Assembly (NCBI RefSeq): GCF_022662175.1
Contig: NZ_JAKMCR010000001.1
Location: 1,240,001 to 1,304,000 of the forward strand
Direction: 5' to 3'
DNA length: 64,000 nt
Origin: Aestuariivivens marinum
GTDB lineage: Bacteria > Bacteroidota > Bacteroidia > Flavobacteriales > Flavobacteriaceae
Positions 44,756 to 53,883 of the stretch are shown here, one piece after another (positions within the stretch are counted from its first letter, which is position 1; each line of letters starts with the position of its first letter). Position numbers and translations under genes: made by a program. The notes under the pieces are model-generated. The model did no database searches, was not told where the DNA came from, and saw nothing but the letters and a program-made list of their open reading frames with translations.

Positions 44756-46199
44756 GAATGGGTTTTGACTCTCGTTTAGGAAGTTTTTTAATAAATATTT
44801 CCCATATAAAAACGCCGTAAACAATAAGGTATTCTAAGGCTATTATCCATAAATTTTCAGACTTATCAGCCTTGTTAGTATTTAAGTAAGCCAAATAGCT
44901 TAGTATTATAATGAGACTCCATACTAAAGGATATTTATAGTGAGTAAATACCGACAAAATTAAAAGTGTTGCAATGTACCATGGGTGAACTGTTGTAGCT
45001 GTAAAGTAATAAAACGATAAGGAGAGCAATAGGGCTGTGATAAGCTGTTGGGTTGTTTTGTTTTCTCTAAAGAATGTCATCAATAAAACAAAAAGTAAGA
45101 TGAGGTATGGAATCGTTTTTCCTATTATGGCAATCTCGTTATATCCCCTAAAGCAATAACCAATTTCCCTAGCGATATAATATAAACTACCGTTGAACTC
45201 AAAATTATTAAACCATAAAGCTATGGTTTTGGTGTAATTATTAATAAATTCAGAAGAATAAAAAGGTGCAAAGAGTAATAGGACAACACTGATTACAATG
45301 GCATAAAATGAAATAAGTCTTGTCATTCTGAGCAATAGCGAAGAATCTCTCACGTAATTGGTGGAAACATTTACTGGGGTTGTAGAAGTACGGTTGCTGA
45401 GGCTACTCGAAGCGAACCACTGAAAAAACAAAGGCAAAAAAATTAAGGGTATCAATTTAACTGAAATGGATAAACCTAAAACCACAGCTGCCCATTGCCA
45501 TTTGCCTAGATGTAATAAGTATAAGGACAACACCAAAAAGAAAATCATGACACCTTCAAAATGTAAGTTTCCTGTCAGTTCGATAATAATAAACGGATTT
45601 AAAACATACCAAAAGATATGGTGTAGAGGTAGGTTCAATCTGTTTAATAATTTTTTACCAAGGTGAAACGTGCCAAAATCGGCAGCAATAATAAGCAGGC
45701 GCATCAACACTACCGACCCCAAAACACTTTTATTGGCAAATAGAGCAGCAATGGTAAAACATAATTGATTTATAGGCGGATAATTGCTGTAATGGCTGGC
45801 ATTTAAAGTGCCCATATCATTAAATAACTGTTGAGCTTTTGATATAGGGAATTCATCTTGACCTATAAAGGATTCTGGAGTGAACAAATAAGGATTAAAT
45901 CCTTCTAAAATTATGCGACCATCCCAAATAAAACGGTAAAAATCCTGTGAGAGGTTAGGGATAGCCAAAATAAATATGGCCCGAAAACCAAATGCAATAA
46001 AAATTAAGGTTTTAATGTTGTTTTTAAAACTTGATACAAGTTTATAGAATATAGCAAACAAGCTAAAGTAAAGACAAAGCAAAAGCAGGTAATTGGTACG
46101 TGCTAAATGGTAGGCAAATATATAATACAGGATGAAACTAATTAAAATTAGTAAAACAGGTTGCTTGTTCAATTTTAAAAAGCCTAAAGGGAATTGCAT
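44742..46199 (-). CDS. Membrane glycosyltransferase, mannosyltransferase-like (GT87/DUF2029 type)
   Basis: The 485-residue protein has about twelve membrane helices. A periplasmic-loop Asp-rich block (FIWDGRIILEGFNPYLFTPE, about 88-107) is like the first luminal loop of polyprenol-phosphate-mannose-dependent transferases. Later blocks are YPPINQLCFT and HPWYIATL. It would add a sugar to a lipid or protein outside the inner membrane. Residues about 259-295 (SSSLSNRTSTT ... YVRDSSLLLRMTRL) look foreign: they are encoded by repeat-like DNA and lie between two helices, so the protein may tolerate them. A TATATTTG element lies only 4 bases before the ATG, possibly giving a leaderless mRNA. Confidence 0.78.
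   Translation of the reverse strand: MQFPLGFLKLNKQPVLLILISFILYYIFAYHLARTNYLLLLCLYFSLFAIFYKLVSSFKNNIKTLIFIAFGFRAIFILAIPNLSQDFYRFIWDGRIILEGFNPYLFTPESFIGQDEFPISKAQQLFNDMGTLNASHYSNYPPINQLCFTIAALFANKSVLGSVVLMRLLIIAADFGTFHLGKKLLNRLNLPLHHIFWYVLNPFIIIELTGNLHFEGVMIFFLVLSLYLLHLGKWQWAAVVLGLSISVKLIPLIFLPLFFQWFASSSLSNRTSTTPVNVSTNYVRDSSLLLRMTRLISFYAIVISVVLLLFAPFYSSEFINNYTKTIALWFNNFEFNGSLYYIAREIGYCFRGYNEIAIIGKTIPYLILLFVLLMTFFRENKTTQQLITALLLSLSFYYFTATTVHPWYIATLLILSVFTHYKYPLVWSLIIILSYLAYLNTNKADKSENLWIIALEYLIVYGVFIWEIFIKKLPKRESKPILKLD
45322..45354. repeat. Dispersed repeat inside the mannosyltransferase gene, copy 1
   Basis: The segment contains an inverted repeat, ATTCT at 45325-45329 and AGAAT at 45342-45346, in the setting GTCATTCTGAGC...AAGAATCTC. 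This belongs to the same class of flavobacterial palindromes as the intergenic copy at 37456. It is inside the coding sequence, where it reads in frame as VRDSSLLLRMT on the minus strand. Confidence 0.55.
45391..45418. repeat. Dispersed repeat inside the mannosyltransferase gene, copy 2
   Basis: On the minus strand this reads GGTTCGCTTCGAG...CTCAGCAACCG. The 3' part matches CTCAGTAACCG in the repeat at 58561-58645. The ends GGTT and AACC are inverted. It lies 36 bases from copy 1, so the two form one inserted unit of about 110 bases (45316-45425) within the gene. Confidence 0.5.
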
Positions 46200-46272
46200 A
46201 TGCCAAATATAAAGGATTTGTCAGTTATTTTTCTTTTTAAAACACTTACTTGATATTCTTAATTTAATCTGT

Positions 46273-46280
46273 TAACTTCG
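46273..46280 (+). promoter_or_regulatory. Weak -7-like element upstream of gamma-glutamyltransferase
   Basis: TAACTTCG differs from TAnnTTTG by one base and lies 32 bases upstream of the ATG at 46313. The same octamer occurs upstream of the FAD oxidoreductase gene on the minus strand (57031-57038). Confidence 0.35.
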
Positions 46281-46312
46281 TTAGGTTTCTGAAAATCAAC
46301 TAAAAACCCCCT

Positions 46313-48004
46313 ATGAAGTTAAAAATCATTCTATTAATAGTCTTCGTTATTTCAATATTTAATGGTCAGGCTCAAGATCGGATAACAGGTGAACTTTTTG
46401 CAACCAGATCTGAAGTCATAGCTCAAAATGGTATGGTTGCGACAAGTCATCCATTAGCAACTCAAGTAGGCTTAGATATTTTAAAACGAGGTGGTAATGC
46501 TGTAGATGCAGCTATTGCAGCTAATGCAGCTTTAGGTTTAATGGAGCCAACGGGTTGTGGTATTGGAGGTGATTTATTTGTGATTCTTTGGGATGGCAAA
46601 ACCCAAAGATTATATGGTCTTAATGCCAGCGGTCGTTCGCCAAAAGGGTTAACTTTGGACTATTTTAAGGAAAAAGGGCTAAGTACAATACCTTCTTATG
46701 GGCCTTTACCGATTAGTGTGCCAGGTACTGTAGATGGTTGGTTTACTTTACATAATAAATTTGGTTCGTTGTCCATGACTACCATTTTGGAACCGGCTAT
46801 TAATTATGCTCAAAATGGTTTTCCGCTCACAGAACTTATAGCCTTTTATTTCAATATAGGTATTTCAAAATATTTGGAAAAAGGATTCCCTAATATAGAA
46901 GATAACTATCTAATGGATGGTAAAATACCTAAAGAAGGAGAATTATTTCAAAATCCCTATTTAGCCAATACTTATAAAAAAATAGCCGACGGAGGAAGGG
47001 ATGCATTTTATAAAGGAGACATAGCCAAAACTATTACGGATTTTATCAAATCACAAGGCGGCTTTTTATCAATGGAAGATTTAGCTGAACACAAATCTGA
47101 ATGGGTCGAACCCGTTTCGGTGAACTATAGGGGTTATGATATTTGGGAATTACCGCCTAATGGACAAGGTATTGCGGCATTGCAGATGTTACAGATTTTA
47201 GAAGGTTATAATTTTTCGGAAATTGAATTTGGTAGTACTGAACATTTGCACCTTTTTACCGAAGCCAAAAAGCTAGCTTTTGAAGATCGTGCTAAATACT
47301 ATGCCGATATGGATTTTGCTAAAGTACCTGTTGAAATATTAATTTCCGATGACTATGCCGCTAAGAGAAGGGAACTTATAAAAGAAAGAGCTTCGAAATA
47401 TAAAGCTGGTGAAATAAGTTCGGGAGAGACTATTTATTTAACCACAGCTGATAAATATGGTAATATGGTTTCTTTTATCCAGAGCAACTATCGAGGGATG
47501 GGTTCGGGAATGGCACCTCCAAAACTGGGTTTTATGCTTCAAAATCGTGGTGAATTATTTAATTTAAAACCAGGCTACAATAACACCTATGAACCTAAAA
47601 AAAGACCTTTTCATACCATTATCCCAGCTTTTATTACTAAAGATGGTCAACCTTTCGTAAGTTTTGGGGTCATGGGAGGCGATTTTCAACCACAAGGCCA
47701 TACGCAAATTGTTATGAATATTGTTGATTTTGAGATGAACCTGCAAGAAGCTGGTGATGCACCACGTTGGGACCATAGCGGGTCGTCTTCTCCAACAGGC
47801 GAGGCGGCCGAGGGTATAGGCGAGATCCATATAGAATCGGGAATTCCCTATGAAACGGTTAGGGGACTTATGTTAAAAGGGCATAAGGTTGGCTATGGGT
47901 TAGGATATTATGGTGGCTATCAAGCTATTTTGTGGGATGCCAAGAATAAGGTGTACAGAGGTGCTTCAGAAAGCAGAAAAGATGGTCAGGTTGCAGGGTA
48001 TTAA
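46313..48004 (+). CDS. ggt: Gamma-glutamyltransferase family protein
   Basis: The 563-residue Ntn-hydrolase transfers or hydrolyses gamma-glutamyl groups of glutathione and related compounds. A signal peptide (about 1-20, ending NGQAQ) directs it to the periplasm. The substrate block HPLATQVGLDILKRGGNAVDA is split as HPLATQVGLDIL and KRGGNAVDAAIAANAALG. The nucleophile Thr sits in ETIYLTTADKYGN, the first Thr after Glu, and would become the N-terminus of the small subunit after autocleavage. SNYRGMGSGM and the late EIHIESG segment are also conserved. It stands between a divergent mannosyltransferase and a convergent glycosyltransferase and appears monocistronic. Confidence 0.92.
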   Translation: MKLKIILLIVFVISIFNGQAQDRITGELFATRSEVIAQNGMVATSHPLATQVGLDILKRGGNAVDAAIAANAALGLMEPTGCGIGGDLFVILWDGKTQRLYGLNASGRSPKGLTLDYFKEKGLSTIPSYGPLPISVPGTVDGWFTLHNKFGSLSMTTILEPAINYAQNGFPLTELIAFYFNIGISKYLEKGFPNIEDNYLMDGKIPKEGELFQNPYLANTYKKIADGGRDAFYKGDIAKTITDFIKSQGGFLSMEDLAEHKSEWVEPVSVNYRGYDIWELPPNGQGIAALQMLQILEGYNFSEIEFGSTEHLHLFTEAKKLAFEDRAKYYADMDFAKVPVEILISDDYAAKRRELIKERASKYKAGEISSGETIYLTTADKYGNMVSFIQSNYRGMGSGMAPPKLGFMLQNRGELFNLKPGYNNTYEPKKRPFHTIIPAFITKDGQPFVSFGVMGGDFQPQGHTQIVMNIVDFEMNLQEAGDAPRWDHSGSSSPTGEAAEGIGEIHIESGIPYETVRGLMLKGHKVGYGLGYYGGYQAILWDAKNKVYRGASESRKDGQVAGY

Positions 48005-48010
48005 ACTGGA

Positions 48011-49501
48011 TTAAACTTTTGAAGTTATAGATTTAAAAAACACATAACCAAAGCCTATAAACAACATAAGGTGAAAAGGGAACAATCCAAAATCTCCACC
48101 TTGATTGCCAACAATAAAGGCACTATACATTCCAAAACCAAAATAGAGCATAAGCAAACCTTCAAAAACGACATGCTTAGATATGGCTCCTTTAATATAT
48201 TTGTTGTTTTTCCAGTTGTCTTTAAACCTGCTTATGTTAAATTTTGGAGTACGCACAAATTCACTTTTCTTTCCCAAATGGCCTTCTATAACAGCTATGG
48301 AATTGTGTAGCGAAAAGCCCATGGCTATTGAAAAGAACACAAAAAACATCCCTATATATCCCATAAAATTTTTTAAGCCGTTTCCATATATGTTTTTGTA
48401 CATATACCAATAACAAATAAAGAATATAACTGTACTAATTACAAAAAAGCTCATTGCAAAAAAATAAGGCTTAAGGTGAGCGTATTCATTCTTTATATAT
48501 AGCATAGGGATACTTAAAACACCAACAATGAATATGTTTAAAAACATGGTGCTATTTAATAAATGAAGTAGGCCGTGCACCTTGGTTTTTGTCGAAATGT
48601 TCGGATTTTTTAAAACCCGCCAAAGCATTTTTCTGAAGTTTTCAGCACCTCCTTTATTCCATCTAAACTGTTGGGAACGGGCAGCACTAATAACTATAGG
48701 GAGCTCTGCAGGGGTTTGCACATCTTCAAGATATTTAAACTTCCAGTTTTTTAGTTGGGCACGGTAACTTAAATCCAAATCTTCAGTTAAGGTGTCACCT
48801 TCCCAATTACCTGCATCTAAAATACACGTTTTTCTCCAAACACCTGCTGTACCATTAAAGTTTATAAAATGTCCTTTACTGTTTCTTCCTACTTGTTCTA
48901 AAGTAAAATGGGCATCTAATGCAAAAGCTTGAATTCTAGTAAGTATCGAGTAGTTTCTATTTATGTGCCCCCATCGGGTCTGCACTACACCAATATTTTT
49001 ATCCTTAAAATAAGGTATGGTTTGCTTAAGCCAATCTTTTTTTGGTAAAAAATCGGAATCAAAAATAGCTATAAATTCACCCTTGGCAATTTTAAGGCCT
49101 TCTTTCAGGGCGCCTGCTTTAAATCCTATTCTGTTGGTTCGGGTAATATGCTGAATATCTATTCCTGTAGCTTGAAGTTTTTCAATATGTGCACGAGTGT
49201 TTTCAACCGTTTCATCGGTGGAGTCGTCAAGCACCTGAATTTCAAGTTTGTTATTTGGATAATCAATTTCTACTATATTATCCAATAAACGCTCCATAAC
49301 ATACATTTCATTATATACTGGAAGCTGTATAGTTACATACGGAATTTCATCTGGGTTAGAAAGATCGAACGTTTCACAATCTACTTCCTCTTTTTTTGAG
49401 GATAAATAATTGATTAACAAATTAAGCTGCGCTAAAGCATATAGAAATATCAGCAAAAGCGCAATAGAATATATAACTATTACAGTTGTTTCTAGAATCA
49501 T
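48011..49501 (-). CDS. Processive-type family 2 glycosyltransferase with membrane helices
   Basis: The 496-residue protein has an N-terminal helix, a GT2 catalytic domain, and about four C-terminal helices. The nucleotide-sugar motif LDDSTDETVEN, the metal-site IFDSDFLPKKDW, TEDLDLSYRA and the QxxRW-type motif QQFRWNKGG define the cellulose-synthase-like subgroup of GT2. It would polymerise or transfer a sugar to a lipid or glycan at the inner membrane. Its start overlaps the end of the next GT2 gene by 4 bases, so the two GT2 enzymes are co-expressed. Substrate unknown. It converges on gamma-glutamyltransferase with a 6-base gap. Confidence 0.87.
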   Translation of the reverse strand: MILETTVIVIYSIALLLIFLYALAQLNLLINYLSSKKEEVDCETFDLSNPDEIPYVTIQLPVYNEMYVMERLLDNIVEIDYPNNKLEIQVLDDSTDETVENTRAHIEKLQATGIDIQHITRTNRIGFKAGALKEGLKIAKGEFIAIFDSDFLPKKDWLKQTIPYFKDKNIGVVQTRWGHINRNYSILTRIQAFALDAHFTLEQVGRNSKGHFINFNGTAGVWRKTCILDAGNWEGDTLTEDLDLSYRAQLKNWKFKYLEDVQTPAELPIVISAARSQQFRWNKGGAENFRKMLWRVLKNPNISTKTKVHGLLHLLNSTMFLNIFIVGVLSIPMLYIKNEYAHLKPYFFAMSFFVISTVIFFICYWYMYKNIYGNGLKNFMGYIGMFFVFFSIAMGFSLHNSIAVIEGHLGKKSEFVRTPKFNISRFKDNWKNNKYIKGAISKHVVFEGLLMLYFGFGMYSAFIVGNQGGDFGLFPFHLMLFIGFGYVFFKSITSKV

Positions 49502-50190
49502 TTGTTAAAGCTGTATTTAAATATCCAACCCAATATTTTTACACCTGCAAATATAGCACCTTTTATTGTACCAGAAACTTTTGAAACACCAATTCTATTT
49601 CTATAATTTACTGGTATTTCGGTGTATGTAAGATTTTTTTTTAAAGCTTTTAATTGCATTTCTATAGTCCAACCATAAGTTTTATCTTCCATGTTTAATT
49701 CCAAAAGCTTATGGTATTTAATGGCTCTAAATGGACCCAAATCAGTAAATCTTGCTCCAAAAAAGAGTTTCATTAAAGTTGTGGCAAGCCAATTGCCCAA
49801 TATTTGAGGAACAGTCATAGCGCCAGGTTCACGTAGTCTTTTAACCCGTGCACCAATTACAAAATCGATGTTGTTATCAATAATGGGAGCTACTATTTTG
49901 GTTAGTTCTTCGGGATGATCACTATAATCACCATCGAGGAATACAATAATATCTGGTCTTTCTGTTTTATTTGAAACATATTCCATACCTTTTAAACAGG
50001 CATAGCCATAGCCTTTACTGTTTTCGGTTAACACGGTAGCACCAGCTTGTTTGGCGTTAATTTCGGTGTTATCGGTTGAATTATTGTTTACCACAATAAT
50101 TTCATCTATTTTTTCGGGAATATCCCTAATGACATAGGAAATGGAATCTGCTTCATTAAAAGCAGGAATAATGACGTTAATTTTAGTCAT
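49498..50190 (-). CDS. Family 2 glycosyltransferase, dolichol-phosphate mannosyltransferase-like
   Basis: From the ATG at 50190 the protein is 230 residues. The longer frame to 50283 is rejected because a TACTTTTG promoter lies inside it at 50208-50215. The GT-A motifs are VIIPAFNEADSISYVI, IIVVNNNSTDNTE, VFLDGDYSDHPEEL and a C-terminal ETPVNYRNRIGVSKVSG-like block written here as IPVNYRNRIGVSKVSG. It probably moves a sugar from a nucleotide donor to a polyprenyl phosphate, which the downstream membrane GT2 or other mannosyltransferases could use. A hydrophobic C-terminus may associate with the membrane. Confidence 0.88.
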   Translation of the reverse strand: MTKINVIIPAFNEADSISYVIRDIPEKIDEIIVVNNNSTDNTEINAKQAGATVLTENSKGYGYACLKGMEYVSNKTERPDIIVFLDGDYSDHPEELTKIVAPIIDNNIDFVIGARVKRLREPGAMTVPQILGNWLATTLMKLFFGARFTDLGPFRAIKYHKLLELNMEDKTYGWTIEMQLKALKKNLTYTEIPVNYRNRIGVSKVSGTIKGAIFAGVKILGWIFKYSFNK

Positions 50191-50207
50191 GTAGTAATAT
50201 TGAATTA

Positions 50208-50215
50208 CAAAAGTA
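50208..50215 (-). promoter_or_regulatory. Promoter -7 element for the GT2 pair
   Basis: The minus strand reads TACTTTTG, an exact TAnnTTTG match, 17 bases upstream of the ATG at 50190. It decides the start of the GT2 gene. Confidence 0.6.
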
Positions 50216-50256
50216 CAACAACCTGAGTCGATTTTACAATGACTAACTAATAGAAT

Positions 50257-50299
50257 TTCCAAATAAAAGAATATGCTCGGCATATTCTTTTATTTGGAA
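50257..50299 (-). terminator. Perfect 20-bp inverted repeat, likely terminator
   Basis: Bases 50257-50276 and 50280-50299 are exact inverted repeats of 20 bases with a TCG loop. The arms begin TTCCAAATAAAAG and carry A/T-rich tracts. It lies about 30 bases after the stop of the homocysteine methyltransferase-like gene and about 40 bases before the GT2 promoter, so it can end that transcript before the GT2 operon. The stem is unusually long for a simple terminator. Confidence 0.7.
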
Positions 50300-50327
50300 T
50301 TGTATAGGCTTTATACATAGAGGAATC

Positions 50328-51254
50328 TTACAGCGTATGGTCACATATTGATGCTAAGTGTGAGGCATCTGTGCCGCAACAACCACCATACACATTTAAG
50401 TTAGGTAAGAGGGATTTAAGTTGGGCATAAAGTTTACCCAGTTCATCTTTATCTCCTACATCAATTTTAGTGGATTGATCTAGTTCTTCATGACTTTTAC
50501 AAGAGGCATTGGCCCTTATTCCTTTTATTCTCGATTTCCATATTTCATCTTTTTCAATAGCAGTCATAAAGTGTGTTGGATGGGCACAATTAATCATATA
50601 GTAAATGGGGTAATTCCCTGTAGTTTCATCTGTTTTTAAGATGGCCTTTTTTAGAGTTTCGCCAGAAGGGAGATGTCCATTGGTTTCTACAGTAAAGGAT
50701 ATTACTACAGGGATATTAAAGAATTTTGCCGCTTTAGTAATTCCAATAGCTTCGTTACTATAGGTCATGGTAATGGCCGAAATCATATCGGCACCTCCTG
50801 CTTTTAACGCTTCAATTTGAAAGCTATGGTATTTTTGGGCCTCGTCTGTGGTCATAGATTCATTAACAGAATAACCATCTCCTCTTGTGCCAACACAACC
50901 ACTGATTATAAAACCTTCAATAGAATCCTTGTGCTTGTCTCTTAAAGTAATGAGTTGCTTGATTGCTTTTTGATTTATTTTAATTAAATCGGTAGCGTTA
51001 TAACCTAACTTGTAACCCCAATCTGGATTCGCACGCCATGTTGCACTTTCCAAGATAAACCCCGTTTGATGTTTCTTGGCTATGCTAATGTAATCATCAT
51101 AATATTCAATTAGAGTATTTTCATGTTCTGGGTGGTCCAACAAAGTGAATGCGGCAAAATGGGGTAAATCGATGCCTCTATTGAATATTAAATCGGTTTC
51201 AAGACCTCCATCGGTTAAAAAGATAGATGTATTTAGCATTTCAGTAATAGTCAT
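50328..51254 (-). CDS. Homocysteine S-methyltransferase family protein
   Basis: The 308-residue protein has the Zn-binding TIM-barrel fold of betaine- or S-methylmethionine-homocysteine methyltransferases. Start block LTDGGLETDLIFNRG, the Cys in YYMINCAHP, and the double Cys in YGGCCGTDASH provide the three zinc ligands. It would transfer a methyl group to homocysteine, or another thiol; the donor is unknown. It is cytoplasmic, 4 bases downstream of a fatty acid hydroxylase-family gene. The 20-bp hairpin follows. Confidence 0.9.
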   Translation of the reverse strand: MTITEMLNTSIFLTDGGLETDLIFNRGIDLPHFAAFTLLDHPEHENTLIEYYDDYISIAKKHQTGFILESATWRANPDWGYKLGYNATDLIKINQKAIKQLITLRDKHKDSIEGFIISGCVGTRGDGYSVNESMTTDEAQKYHSFQIEALKAGGADMISAITMTYSNEAIGITKAAKFFNIPVVISFTVETNGHLPSGETLKKAILKTDETTGNYPIYYMINCAHPTHFMTAIEKDEIWKSRIKGIRANASCKSHEELDQSTKIDVGDKDELGKLYAQLKSLLPNLNVYGGCCGTDASHLASICDHTL

Positions 51255-51258
51255 AATT

Positions 51259-52014
51259 CTAAGGTTTTGATTTATTTATATCACGAAACGTGAGCATTTC
51301 AATGATTTTTGAAGAGGCTCCATCGTAAAACCCTGTCTCGTATTCGTAGTTTTTTGGATTTTTGAAGGATCCAAAAATGATATCGAAAATGGGTAAATCG
51401 GAATAATTGTGTTTATGAATTCCTTTAGCATGGTGAATTGTGTGGCTTTCTGGGCGTTGAATAATATAGCCAAGCCATTGCGGAGTTTTAATATTGGTAT
51501 GCTGAAAGATACCCAAAAACATGGTAGCCAATAACATTATAGTAACGGCCTGTGGTGTGACACCAATTAATAGAGCCAAACAAATACTTCCTAGGAACGT
51601 AAAGCCAATCATATCGAACAAACTAAAGTAGAAGGCTCCGTAAGTATCCATACGTTCTGCACTATGGTGCATTTGGTGAAATACACGCCATAAAGTATCA
51701 TTCTTGTGCATAGCTCTATGCCATACAAATACTCCGAATTCGTATAATATGATTGCTAAAATACCACCGCCAAGGTGCCCTAGGCTTGTTAAATCAAAAA
51801 ATTGGTATTTAGACAAAAATGGATCAGTGAGTAATGGTAAGTATGACGATAAATAAAAATACACTCCAAAGGAAATAAGCCCTTTAAGTTTCCAATTCTT
51901 AACTTTAGGCAATCTTCTAGCCGGAAATAAAGCTTCCCAAATAATTAGAATAAAGTACATTGCTAAAGCAATTAATGAGATGGGGTCCAATAAAATTTCT
52001 AATGGTGTTGGCAT
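51259..52014 (-). CDS. Sterol desaturase/fatty acid hydroxylase family membrane protein
   Basis: The 251-residue protein has about four membrane helices and the His-box pattern of the di-iron hydroxylase superfamily: HRAMH, HQMHH and a late HTIHH with HKHNY. It could hydroxylate or desaturate a lipid or carotenoid, using a di-iron centre in the inner membrane. Homologues include sterol C4-methyl oxidase and carotenoid hydroxylases. It precedes the homocysteine methyltransferase-like gene by 4 bases, probably an operon; the metabolic link is unclear. Confidence 0.87.
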   Translation of the reverse strand: MPTPLEILLDPISLIALAMYFILIIWEALFPARRLPKVKNWKLKGLISFGVYFYLSSYLPLLTDPFLSKYQFFDLTSLGHLGGGILAIILYEFGVFVWHRAMHKNDTLWRVFHQMHHSAERMDTYGAFYFSLFDMIGFTFLGSICLALLIGVTPQAVTIMLLATMFLGIFQHTNIKTPQWLGYIIQRPESHTIHHAKGIHKHNYSDLPIFDIIFGSFKNPKNYEYETGFYDGASSKIIEMLTFRDINKSKP

Positions 52015-52047
52015 AATAATAGTTTTTAATAGTTTTGTTCTTACTTC

Positions 52048-52107
52048 TAAAGGCGTAAGTTTTTGCCTTACGATGTAAGTTTTAAAAATAAGAGGTAAGT
52101 TCCTCTT
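52048..52107 (-). terminator. Tandem hairpins after the TolB/TPR protein gene
   Basis: Immediately after the stop at 52108 the minus strand has AAGAGG (52107-52102) and CCTCTT (52095-52090) with a 6-base loop, followed by an ATTTTT tract, a typical intrinsic terminator. A second hairpin, CGTAAG/CTTACG, lies at 52054-52072. They would end the transcript of the upstream gene. Confidence 0.65.
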
Positions 52108-53883
52108 TTATAAGGTCCAATGTACTATGATTTCTGGTGAGTAGGAACAGTAAGTACCTGTTTTTATGGATATAGAGAGGTGTTTTGCCAAATCTGGATG
52201 CACAAGCTCTATTTTTTTGATACAATTACGAATGCGCCAGGTTACCGCCGAACGTGCCTTTTCAATAGTAGAACCTATTTTTCGGGTTTTTCCAGACAAA
52301 CCCAAAGATTGTGAAAGATGATCAAGAATGGCATCATATTCTTCCCTAAGAGGATTAATTTTTTCAATTTGATTTAAGGTTTCGGCTTCAGCAATATCTT
52401 CTTTAAGTTCCTTTAATCGCTTTTGATAGGCTTGTTTTGCTTTATGGTCTAAAACTTCAATTGATTTGCTCTCATCAACACTAGCATTCATAAGATCTAA
52501 GCAATGAAATTCTTTTTTAGGATGGCTTATTAGCTTGTAGATATCGTAAAACCCTTTCGCATCTTTTAGGTTTACATAATAACCTAAATAACTCATTTCC
52601 CAAATATCTCCTTTTAATTGGAACGAATTATGTGTGTGGTCAATTGAAGTTTTCGAAGGTGCTTTTAGTAATCGCTTTTCAGACTTTATAAAATCAACTA
52701 AAGGGGCTAAATAGGTGAATCCCTTAAATGGATTTACAATCATAAGCCATTCTAAGGCCTCTTCTTCAAGCATTTTTTTTTCTGAATAAACAGCATTTTT
52801 AAATTGAGATAAATAAATATCCCAGCAACGCCACATGTTACTGTAATCTTTAAGTTGTAAATAAGCTGCAGCTATGAATGCAGGGAAATCTGTCCAACAA
52901 TTAAAATTGGTTTTTTTGCTTAGCACAATAGCAGTTTCAAAATCACCAACGGCCAAATAGTAATTCGAACCATGTGCGTAATAATGATTGTTATGAAACG
53001 GATTCAATTCAATGGCTTTCAGGTATAGTTTTATAGATTCTTCCGCATAACCCAAAAACATTAAGGAAAAAGCAACCCTGAGTAGGTGTGAACAGTCATT
53101 GGAGTTCATCCGCAACGATTTTCTTAAATAATGCTCGGCTTTTTCATATTCACCCATATAAACATATATTCTTCCCAAAACACCCAAAGCGATATAATCA
53201 TTAGCATCAAGTTCTATGGCTTTTAAAGCGTATTTATGGGCACCTTGCATACTAATATCCCAACGATCCCAAATAAGACAGGACCAAAAATTAAAGTAAC
53301 TTAATGACAGGCCTGTATATGCCAAAGAGTAATTAGGGTTAATTTTTAAAGAGGCATTAAAGTATTCACGTGCCTTAATATCGTTGTCCCCAGTTCCTTT
53401 TTGTAGGGTGTGCATACCCATGATATAGTTTTCATAGGCCGCCAAATCGACTGCATTTTTTTTATATGAATGGGATAATAGATTATAATTAATTTTTTCC
53501 TGAAGTACGGTAACTATTTGCTGTATTATATCGTCCTGGGTTTCCAATAGTGAATCTAATGTTTCATTGTACTGGTTGCCATAAACCAAACTATGGTCTT
53601 TGGCTTTTATAAGTTGAATGGATATCCTAAGCGTGTTTTTTAGATTACGAACTGTACCATGAATAAGAAAATCGGCTCCCAGTTTGTTTATTTCTTTTTG
53701 GTTTGATATGTCCTTTATTCTTAATGTTGAATATGAGGATATCACGGAAAGCCCTATAAACTTTGAAAAATGAGTAATAAGATCTTCAACAAAACCCAAG
53801 AAGAGTTGTTTTATTCTATTGTCACTGCTCGTAATTTGAAATGGTAAAACGGCAATAGTGATATTTTTGTTTTTAGTCAGCAT
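52108..53883 (-). CDS. TolB-like N-terminus, TPR repeat protein with regulator-type C-terminus
   Basis: The 591-residue soluble protein has three parts. Residues about 1-130 resemble the TolB-like domain used by adenylate cyclase-type proteins (IAVLPFQITSSDNRIKQLFLG, split as IAVLPFQITS and FLGFVEDLI). Residues about 145-320 hold TPR repeats (AREYFNASLKINPNYSLAY, EKAEHYLRKSLRMNSND). The C-terminus (LGLSGKTRKIGSTIEKARSAV ... SISIKTGTYCSYSPE) matches the end domain of TPR-containing transcriptional regulator families. No signal peptide or DNA-binding motif is certain. A short repeat of LKELKEDIAEAE suggests a coiled coil near 495-515. Probably a signalling or regulatory protein; effector unknown. 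Confidence 0.72.
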   Translation of the reverse strand: MLTKNKNITIAVLPFQITSSDNRIKQLFLGFVEDLITHFSKFIGLSVISSYSTLRIKDISNQKEINKLGADFLIHGTVRNLKNTLRISIQLIKAKDHSLVYGNQYNETLDSLLETQDDIIQQIVTVLQEKINYNLLSHSYKKNAVDLAAYENYIMGMHTLQKGTGDNDIKAREYFNASLKINPNYSLAYTGLSLSYFNFWSCLIWDRWDISMQGAHKYALKAIELDANDYIALGVLGRIYVYMGEYEKAEHYLRKSLRMNSNDCSHLLRVAFSLMFLGYAEESIKLYLKAIELNPFHNNHYYAHGSNYYLAVGDFETAIVLSKKTNFNCWTDFPAFIAAAYLQLKDYSNMWRCWDIYLSQFKNAVYSEKKMLEEEALEWLMIVNPFKGFTYLAPLVDFIKSEKRLLKAPSKTSIDHTHNSFQLKGDIWEMSYLGYYVNLKDAKGFYDIYKLISHPKKEFHCLDLMNASVDESKSIEVLDHKAKQAYQKRLKELKEDIAEAETLNQIEKINPLREEYDAILDHLSQSLGLSGKTRKIGSTIEKARSAVTWRIRNCIKKIELVHPDLAKHLSISIKTGTYCSYSPEIIVHWTL

